41,757 bases of DNA from a virus. The notes under the pieces are model-generated. The model saw nothing but the letters and a program-made list of their open reading frames with translations, was not told where the DNA came from and did not search any database. The position numbers and the translations under genes were made by a program. The DNA lies in IMG/VR virus record IMGVR_UViG_3300030329_000964, positions 1 through 41,757 of that record. The stretch is one strand, 5' to 3'. Positions 37,180 to 41,757 of the stretch are shown piece after piece. The stretch's first letter is position 1; the number at the start of each line of letters is the position of its first letter.

Positions 37180-38549
37180 TGAATGACGCATTGCACCTAC
37201 CACAAGGCAATAAACAGCGTGGTAATTGTTTCATCACTAGTGCGGCCACGTTTTTTGAAATCCCATTCAATAGCGTGTGGGACTATGTGAAAAAAGCCAG
37301 CTCCAAGGGGGGAAACTGGAAAGGCTCAACGCCTAACTGGGTTATTCCCCAGACCATGAAACATTTTGGGTTCGATGGTGAATATGAGCGTGTTTCTAAT
37401 ATGACTGTTGAGCAATGGGTTAACACACGTTCAGAGTTAGGCACTAAGTATCTAGTGTTATCGACAGGCCACGCACAAGTCGTATTAGACGGTGAGGTAT
37501 TAGACCAGCAAGGCCCAATTCGTATTTCAGACTATTGGGGGAAGCGCAAGAAAATGAGTGGCTTCTATGCCATGCGCGACGACAAGCAAACTAAAGTAAC
37601 TTTAACTGAAAACAGAAAGGAGACTAAAAAAATGAGTATGCAAGTAGAATATATAGACGTTTCAGAAATCCAAATAGACGGGGATTTTAACGCAAGGTTA
37701 AACACACCAACATTCAAAAGCCACGTTAGAGATTTGGCCGCTAACATGAGGGAACGTGGTTACGACGAAACCAAGCCTTTGGTTATCAATGGGAATAATG
37801 TGATAGTTGACGGGCATTGTCGGTTCAAGGCTTTAACCCAAGCTAATAAAGACGGTTCGGGTATCACTACGGTTCCAGTATTCAAGCGCGATTATGAGAG
37901 CGACACTGATAAGGTTTACGAATTGCTTAATCAAAACAATGGTGAGCAATTAACCATGCTTGAACGGGGCCAAGTCGGAAAACGTCTATTGGCGGCGGGG
38001 GAAACCAAAAAAGACATTGCGGCCAAGGCCCAAGTTACGCCAGCCGCAATGGGACAAGCTATAAAGGTTGCTGATTGTCCCACAAATCTCCGTATTGATA
38101 TGGAAACGGGAACCATAACAGAGAGTGAAACCGCCAAGGATGGCCGCTGTATTCACGATTTTATCATTATGGAAATGGCAGGTAGTCAAAAGGTTTACGA
38201 ATACCTAGTGGAAGCCGAAAAGGCCCAGCGTAAAACTGAGGAAATTGGGGAACGTGCGTCATTGAGTGATGAAAGCATGGTTAAGGTATACAAAAAGGTT
38301 CTCAAAAAGCTGACGCCTAAAAACTCTCCTAATGATGATGATGGTGAGGATGAAAACGATGGTGATGGCAATGATGAAGAAGCCGAAAGCCAAACACAAA
38401 AGAAACTACGTTTATTGTTTGAGGCCATCGAAGAAAAAGCTACGCAAGTAGATGATGAACAGCTAGACGGCAATGGTGAGCCTATGAAGGTTCTAACCTT
38501 TTGGGCTGGCGATTGGGATAACCTAAAGGATGTTTTCGGGCAAAAATAA
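37179..38549 (+). CDS. cysteine-peptidase-like domain fused to ParB-like DNA-binding protein
   Basis: 456 residues from ATG 37179, which overlaps the previous TAA. Residues 1-140 look like a papain-type fold: RGNCFITSAATFF with Cys C17, STGHAQVVLDG with His H98, and D109. Residues 152-456 begin a new unit: a ParB/sulfiredoxin-like nucleotide-binding domain (VDVS-type start, NARLNTP, then VDGHCRFKALT at 210-220), followed by a ParB-type helix-turn-helix (LERGQVGKRLLAAGETKKDI, then AAKAQVTPAAMGQAIKVADC) and an acidic low-complexity stretch (DDDGEDENDGDGNDEEAE). No ParA gene is present. An internal ATG at 37632 follows AAAGGAG, so the ParB-like part can be made alone. It is a candidate binder of the dispersed palindromes; one copy lies in the linker. 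Confidence 0.8.
   Translation: MNDALHLPQGNKQRGNCFITSAATFFEIPFNSVWDYVKKASSKGGNWKGSTPNWVIPQTMKHFGFDGEYERVSNMTVEQWVNTRSELGTKYLVLSTGHAQVVLDGEVLDQQGPIRISDYWGKRKKMSGFYAMRDDKQTKVTLTENRKETKKMSMQVEYIDVSEIQIDGDFNARLNTPTFKSHVRDLAANMRERGYDETKPLVINGNNVIVDGHCRFKALTQANKDGSGITTVPVFKRDYESDTDKVYELLNQNNGEQLTMLERGQVGKRLLAAGETKKDIAAKAQVTPAAMGQAIKVADCPTNLRIDMETGTITESETAKDGRCIHDFIIMEMAGSQKVYEYLVEAEKAQRKTEEIGERASLSDESMVKVYKKVLKKLTPKNSPNDDDGEDENDGDGNDEEAESQTQKKLRLLFEAIEEKATQVDDEQLDGNGEPMKVLTFWAGDWDNLKDVFGQK
37591..37605. repeat. dispersed palindrome, CTAAAGTAACTTTAA
   Basis: In the linker between the peptidase-like and ParB-like parts, ten bases before an internal AAAGGAG; read as Thr-Lys-Val-Thr-Leu-Thr. Confidence 0.9.
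37615..37634 (+). promoter_or_regulatory. internal ribosome binding site and start for the ParB-like part
   Basis: AAAGGAG at 37616-37622 is followed after nine bases by an in-frame ATG at 37632 (MSMQVEYIDVSEI). This is as good as any start signal in the genome, and it separates the two domains. Confidence 0.75.
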
Positions 38550-38580
38550 TAGCCTTAACGATAATGAAAGGGGAAAGCTA

Positions 38581-38658
38581 ATGACCAAAGAGAAAACCAT
38601 AGAACGAAAAAAGGCCCGTAAAGTTAAGGCTTTTGAGCAATCACAAGCTAGTAATTAG
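38581..38658 (+). CDS. 25-residue basic early microprotein
   Basis: AAAGGGGA precedes the ATG. The peptide MTKEKTIERKKARKVKAFEQ then SQASN is Lys- and Arg-rich and would be one helix. It follows the ParB-like gene by 31 bases. No family known; a ribosome binding site of good quality is the main support. Confidence 0.45.
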   Translation: MTKEKTIERKKARKVKAFEQSQASN

Positions 38659-38740
38659 GCTTTAACAATGGGGCTAGGCTTAACGTCTAGCCTCAAATTA
38701 AGACCTAAGAATGATAGTCAACAATGAAAGGAGAAAGCTA

Positions 38741-39007
38741 ATGACTATAGACGTTGAACATTACCAAAACCAAATAAAAGCTTTTGGCAAATTTGAAGGA
38801 TGCAAGCCAATCATTCCTTACTTGTGGGATTGCCTAATGGATGGCGATGGCGAGGAAATTGGGGATGATGACGCTGGGTATAGTGTCGTTAAATTTGAGT
38901 TAACCATTGAAGAAAATGAGGCTTTTGAAATGGGAGATCAATGGCAAGTGTATCTTGCTGAGGATAGCCAAGGCTTTGTTGTCGAAAGGGGAAAGCCAAA
39001 TGATTAA
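38741..39007 (+). CDS. 88-residue acidic early protein of unknown function
   Basis: ATG 38741 follows AAAGGAG. The protein is acidic, with a run DGDGEEIGDDDAGYS and an alternating beta-like end (YSVVKFELTIEENEAF, then WQVYLAEDSQGFVVERG). An earlier start at 38711 lacks a signal. Its stop overlaps the next start. Acidic early phage proteins can mimic DNA or inhibit host enzymes, but nothing specific can be read here. Confidence 0.7.
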   Translation: MTIDVEHYQNQIKAFGKFEGCKPIIPYLWDCLMDGDGEEIGDDDAGYSVVKFELTIEENEAFEMGDQWQVYLAEDSQGFVVERGKPND

Positions 39008-39299
39008 AGTCGTAACAATAGAACCATGTGCAATCGCAGAATTTATGAAGTCTTGGCCTTGTTCTGGCCTTCACAATGTTAATCATATTGTGGCGGCATT
39101 TAAAATGTTTGAACATTACGGGGAATTAATTGATTTAGACGTATGGCAAGACAATGAAGAAAAAAGGCCCGTAGATAAGGATGATTATGATGGTTCTGGG
39201 GCTATGCCAGCATTGTTAGATGATGCGTTTAAGCATAGCCGAAATATATCTACGCCAAATCAATTACCTAACTATGTTTATAAAGTAGCTTTAGATTAA
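39000..39299 (+). CDS. 99-residue early protein of unknown function
   Basis: ATG 39000 follows AAAGGGGA and overlaps the previous stop. It starts MIKVVTIEPCAIAEFMKSWP, includes two Cys close to the start (EPCAIA and PCSGLHN) and is otherwise soluble and mixed. The last five codons, Lys-Val-Ala-Leu-Asp, are formed by a palindrome at 39280-39294. I recognise no family. Confidence 0.7.
   Translation: MIKVVTIEPCAIAEFMKSWPCSGLHNVNHIVAAFKMFEHYGELIDLDVWQDNEEKRPVDKDDYDGSGAMPALLDDAFKHSRNISTPNQLPNYVYKVALD
39280..39294. repeat. dispersed palindrome, ATAAAGTAGCTTTAG
   Basis: At the very end of the 39000 gene, read as Tyr-Lys-Val-Ala-Leu-Asp before the stop. Confidence 0.85.
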
Positions 39300-39324
39300 C
39301 ACTAGCTGAAAGGAGATAAACACG

Positions 39325-39558
39325 ATGTCACATTTTTACGCATCAATAGATCAATCAACCCGTCGAACACCAGCGACGGCTAGGGGTCATAAATCAACGG
39401 GCCTCAAGTTATGGGCTGGCTCATACGCTGGAGTGATTAGCCTTGAAATCTGGCACGACAAAGCCACGGGGGAAGATCGCTACATAATCACCCAACAAGA
39501 ACATCCGAAACACGGGGGAAACCATAAGAAGGAATTAGCAAATGGTACACTTGATTAA
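39325..39558 (+). CDS. small phage protein of the MSHFY type, unknown function
   Basis: 77 residues, AAAGGAG before the ATG. The layout MSHFYASI, Arg-rich start, HKSTGLKLWAGSYAGVISLEI and a C-terminal LANGTLD is like a small protein widespread in phages and prophages (starting MSHFY, with a central strand and a Leu-x-x-Gly-x-Leu end). No role has been established to my knowledge. Its last 17 bases overlap the next small gene. Confidence 0.65.
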   Translation: MSHFYASIDQSTRRTPATARGHKSTGLKLWAGSYAGVISLEIWHDKATGEDRYIITQQEHPKHGGNHKKELANGTLD

Positions 39559-39679
39559 AAACATAAAATTCATTGATGAACACCATAGGCGCGACTACTG
39601 GCTTAACTGGTTAAAGGATGGTTTGGCTTGTCTCTTGTTATTCTTTGCGCTGTTCATTGGGGCCATCGTCACGCCATAG
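39542..39679 (+). CDS. 45-residue single-pass membrane microprotein
   Basis: The ATG at 39542 follows AAGGA inside the previous gene. A basic N-terminus (MVHLIKNIKFIDEHHRRDYW) leads to one membrane helix (GLACLLLFFALFIGAIVTP) and the protein ends there. The positive-inside rule suggests the N-terminus faces the cytoplasm. No family recognised. Confidence 0.55.
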   Translation: MVHLIKNIKFIDEHHRRDYWLNWLKDGLACLLLFFALFIGAIVTP

Positions 39680-39800
39680 CCTCATGGGTTCGTTTGGCTT
39701 TTGCCAAGCGTTCCCGTGATAGTTAGTGTGATAGTCCGTAGAGCGTAGCCACGCAACGAGAACGTAGCCGCGCAGAGTATATAGGAGAAAGGAGACAGTA
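39680..39800 (+). ncRNA. structured gene-free stretch, possible RNA element
   Basis: CATGGG-TT-CGTTTGGC-TTTT-GCCAAGCG-TT-CCCGTG (39684-39718) forms a long symmetric hairpin with one internal loop. It is followed by two direct repeats CGTAGCC(A/G)CGCA about 19 bases apart (around 39745 and 39762). No T run follows. It might be a leader structure for the 39801 gene and the MarR-integrase unit, or a small RNA. Confidence 0.4.
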
Positions 39801-39971
39801 ATGAGTAGTCACATGATGTTCTGGTGCATTGAAAATCGTTGGTATGGGTTGCAGATAGAGTATGATAAACTACTAAAAGCGAAAGCCTATGTAGAAAAAC
39901 ATAAGGAATTAACGGTGTTAGGAGTAGGTTCGTTTCGATTTTTAGTTTGGAGGAATAAGCGAGGGGGATAA
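39801..39971 (+). CDS. 56-residue unknown protein before the regulator
   Basis: ATG 39801 follows AAAGGAG. It begins MSSHMMFWCIENRWYGLQIE, is basic overall and ends in an Arg-rich tail (FRFLVWRNKRGG). It ends two bases before the MarR-like gene, so both are probably made from one transcript. No family recognised. Confidence 0.6.
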   Translation: MSSHMMFWCIENRWYGLQIEYDKLLKAKAYVEKHKELTVLGVGSFRFLVWRNKRGG

Positions 39972-39973
39972 AA

Positions 39974-40321
39974 ATGGCTATTAATAAACAGCTAGTTAGA
40001 CTAGCGCAAATACTGGATGATTTTAAAAACCAAGGGCATAGCGACAAAATTACGGTATCGTTACTTCAAACCTTGTTAGCGGTAGCGCAACACGAAGGGG
40101 CAAACCAGAGGGATATTGTTAAATTCTCAAATAGCAATGTACCAGCAACTTCACGTAACCTTATGGGCCTTGACTCGAAAACTAAGTCGGGCATTGGGGG
40201 TATGGGTATGGTATCGGGGATTAGAAGCCCTGATTCCGACAGGGAAAAGAACTATTACCTGACTCCTAAAGGTCGCGCCTTTATTGAAAGAGTAACCGTA
40301 ATGTTAGGGGGTGATGAATGA
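39974..40321 (+). CDS. MarR-like winged-helix regulator upstream of integrase
   Basis: 115 residues, with GGGGG before the ATG. The order of helices and the C-terminal wing (KNYYLTPKGRAFIERVTVML) fit the MarR family: SLLQTLLAVAQHEGANQRDI would be the helix before the recognition helix, VPATSRNLMGLD the recognition helix. MarR proteins bind near-palindromic operators as dimers, usually as repressors. Its stop overlaps the integrase start (ATGA), so the two are one unit. It is the best conventional candidate for a lysogeny repressor in this genome and for binding the dispersed palindromes; neither role is shown. Confidence 0.7.
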   Translation: MAINKQLVRLAQILDDFKNQGHSDKITVSLLQTLLAVAQHEGANQRDIVKFSNSNVPATSRNLMGLDSKTKSGIGGMGMVSGIRSPDSDREKNYYLTPKGRAFIERVTVMLGGDE

Positions 40322-41376
40322 GTGTGTATAAGGAAAAGCGTGACGGTAAACTTACGGGCCGCTGGTTAGCCGCCGTCACGTATAAAGGAGAACGTAAACG
40401 TCAGCGTTTCGACACGCATCTTGAAGCGGTGGAAGCTGAAACCAAATGGAAGGCTGATTTTTATTCACTAGAAAGTAGCTCTAAAGTTACTTTAGCCTCT
40501 GACGATGGTACGTCTGTACCTGAATATCTAAGCCAGCTACGTACCCGTGTGATGCGCCGTGTGTGGGCTGGTAAAGGTGACGAGCAGATGACGCGAATAC
40601 GCTCGAAAGAAATTGTCACCATGCTTGGAAACCCAAGGATCAAAAGTATCAACTTCAACCACGTTGAGGAACTTATGGATTTTTGGGCCACGAAAGGTAA
40701 CAGCAACAGTACCATCAACCGTAAATTGTCGGTGCTTCACAAGATGCTATCGTATGCCGCTGACCCAAGGCGTAACTGGATAGACTCAGTGCCGCCTTTC
40801 GATTGGCTAAAGGAAAGCGGTCAGCGCATACGGTGGATAGACAAGGCCGAAGAACAGCGAATCTATGAGTGTTTCCATGATCTAGGTGACCCGTGGATGG
40901 CTAAGTACGTCATGGTGGGTATAGACACAGGGTTTCGACCAAGTGAGCAACAGGGAGCCAAACCTGACCAACTCACGGGGTCTGATAATCAATGGTTCGT
41001 ACACTTGTGGGAAACTAAGAACCATAAGCCTCGTACCATACCCCTGATTGACCGTAGCCACGATGCACTAAAGTCACTTTATACCGATGAGGATACCCCG
41101 TTTTTCTACATCAAGGATAAACGTGAGATTAATCATAGGTGGAATGTCATGCGCGACCAGTTAGGGCTAAGTGATGACCAGTATTTTGTTCCTTACTGCC
41201 TACGCCATACGTGTGCTACCCGACTCGTTAAGGCTCGTATCAATCTCAAGGTTATCAAGGATTGGATGGGTCATAAAGACATACAGACCACTTTGAGGTA
41301 CGCCCATCTTGACGATGAGATGCTAGTCGAGGCGGCTGTCGATATTAACAAGATGTTTGGAGATATACGCCTATGA
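40318..41376 (+). CDS. int: tyrosine integrase
   Basis: 352 residues. An N-terminal region (EKRDGKLTGRWLAAVTYKGE) typical of arm-binding domains is followed by a core-binding domain (residues about 60-160) and a catalytic domain. Catalytic residues are Arg (R207, TGFRPSE), Arg and His of CLRHTC (R296, with H297 beside it), His H319 (GHKDIQTTLRY) and the nucleophile Tyr Y328. The usual His three before the second Arg is Tyr here (Y293), a replacement also seen in some phage integrases. It would join attP to a host tRNA-Leu gene. A perfect palindrome at 40481 and another at 41068 lie inside. Confidence 0.93.
   Translation: MSVYKEKRDGKLTGRWLAAVTYKGERKRQRFDTHLEAVEAETKWKADFYSLESSSKVTLASDDGTSVPEYLSQLRTRVMRRVWAGKGDEQMTRIRSKEIVTMLGNPRIKSINFNHVEELMDFWATKGNSNSTINRKLSVLHKMLSYAADPRRNWIDSVPPFDWLKESGQRIRWIDKAEEQRIYECFHDLGDPWMAKYVMVGIDTGFRPSEQQGAKPDQLTGSDNQWFVHLWETKNHKPRTIPLIDRSHDALKSLYTDEDTPFFYIKDKREINHRWNVMRDQLGLSDDQYFVPYCLRHTCATRLVKARINLKVIKDWMGHKDIQTTLRYAHLDDEMLVEAAVDINKMFGDIRL
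40481..40495. repeat. dispersed palindrome, perfect CTAAAGTTACTTTAG
   Basis: Inside the integrase gene, read as Ser-Lys-Val-Thr-Leu-Ala. A degenerate second copy (AGAAAGTAGCTCTAA) abuts it on the left. Confidence 0.95.
41068..41082. repeat. dispersed palindrome, CTAAAGTCACTTTAT
   Basis: Inside the integrase gene. The centre is TCA and the reading frame differs from all other coding copies (Leu-Lys-Ser-Leu-Tyr). Confidence 0.65.
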
Positions 41377-41744
41377 GAGACACAAAGTTATCCTTCCTTG
41401 AGTGGACTGCACTCACCTTTGATGAAACTACACGAAAGCAAGAACTCATTGAGGAATTACAGATTGATCTAATGAAAAGTATAGCCTTGATGGAGCTAGT
41501 TCCTGATTGTTTCGATCACGACACGAAGCCTCGTTCTCAATGGAGATTAGTGCCTACCCGTGGTGTCCATAACAGTCCACTGGTTGTTGTTGATCTTCAC
41601 CTGACTGTGACCACGGGTGACGGAAAGGAACATAACTTTACACACTTTGAGGTTGACGAGTTTCTTTGGCCCAAAATCGACAAGGATAAGTACATGGTTA
41701 ATGACCGAAAGCCACGTAACGATTTTTTAAAAGTAGTTAAATGA
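41373..41744 (+). CDS. unknown protein downstream of integrase
   Basis: 123 residues; the ATG overlaps the integrase stop (ATGA). It is soluble: a helical N-terminal half (FLEWTALTFDETTRKQELIE) and a beta-like second half (PLVVVDLHLTVTTGDGKEHN), ending in a basic tail. Its end lies within the 99-base repeat and is therefore also present at 1-86. On the circular map it is followed by the 100-303 gene, so integrase and three downstream genes form a continuous unit. No family recognised; an excision-related role is possible by position only. Confidence 0.75.
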   Translation: MRDTKLSFLEWTALTFDETTRKQELIEELQIDLMKSIALMELVPDCFDHDTKPRSQWRLVPTRGVHNSPLVVVDLHLTVTTGDGKEHNFTHFEVDEFLWPKIDKDKYMVNDRKPRNDFLKVVK

Positions 41745-41757
41745 AAGGAGAAACTAA
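41659..41757. repeat. 99-bp direct terminal repeat, right copy
   Basis: Identical to 1-99. It contains the end of the 41373-41744 gene and the AAAGGAG ribosome binding site of the gene that starts at base 100 on the circular map. Confidence 0.9.

Noticed and set aside
38672-38692. GGCTAG/CTAGCC hairpin as a terminator
   Set aside because: Six pairs with a nine-base loop and no T run. It may be an RNA feature but cannot be supported as a terminator.
744-41082. The dispersed palindromes as restriction or methylation targets
   Set aside because: Phages usually avoid restriction sites; this word is strongly enriched and longer than usual targets.
1-41757. Classical T7 promoters
   Set aside because: I saw no close match to the 23-base T7 consensus. 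The four AATTAACACCCAAT elements are proposed instead.
1-41757. CRISPR array or insertion sequence
   Set aside because: The dispersed 15-bp words have no regular spacing, and no transposase or flanking inverted repeats were seen.

Overview
The window reads as the complete genome of a T7-like podophage (Autographiviridae-type gene content and order) that also carries the genes of a temperate phage. Evidence for the T7 plan is a single-subunit RNA polymerase, then ssDNA-binding protein, endonuclease I, amidase, primase-helicase, DNA polymerase and 5'-3' exonuclease, then portal, scaffold, capsid, tail tubes A and B, four internal virion proteins, fibres, holin and terminase, all on the + strand. 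Class II (B12-dependent) ribonucleotide reductase, a MazG-like protein, and an alphaproteobacterial-looking tRNA-Leu fragment suggest a marine alphaproteobacterial host; that host call is inference. The first and last 99 bases are identical, so the contig closes into a circle of 41,658 unique bases. The join lies inside a gene next to the integrase, so the window ends are probably an assembly cut and not the physical genome ends.

Layout, taking the map as circular. (1) 36308-36832: gene-free region after the large terminase, probably holding the true genome ends, with a host-type promoter at its right edge. (2) 36833-39971: early region of small unknown genes plus a large ORF joining a cysteine-peptidase-like domain to a ParB-like DNA-binding protein. 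(3) 39974-747: lysogeny block with a MarR-like regulator, tyrosine integrase, two unknown genes and a one-repeat Na+/phosphate cotransporter. (4) 748-1202: a candidate attP made of the 5' half of tRNA-Leu(CAG), two terminators and a promoter-like element. (5) 1203-12746: phage RNA polymerase, replication and nucleotide genes. (6) 12765-34536: virion, fibre and lysis genes. (7) 34652-36307: terminase large subunit.

Two repeat families look regulatory. The first is a 15-bp near-palindrome, CTAAAGTARCTTTAG, found in about 25 good copies spread over the whole genome. Copies in intergenic spaces are nearly perfect; copies inside genes almost always lie in one frame, encoding Lys-(Val/Ala)-(Ala/Thr)-Leu. 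This resembles a stoperator or parS-like array. The genome encodes two candidate binders, the ParB-like protein and the MarR-like protein, but which protein binds (if either) is unknown. The second is AATTAACACCCAAT, found four times, at the heads of the RNA polymerase, replication and virion modules and just after the terminase: the places expected for promoters of the phage's own RNA polymerase.

Working model (inference): host RNA polymerase transcribes the early and lysogeny genes from about 36768 and stops at the terminators after attP. The phage polymerase, once made, reads the modules headed by the second repeat. A repressor bound to the dispersed palindromes could silence both in a lysogen.
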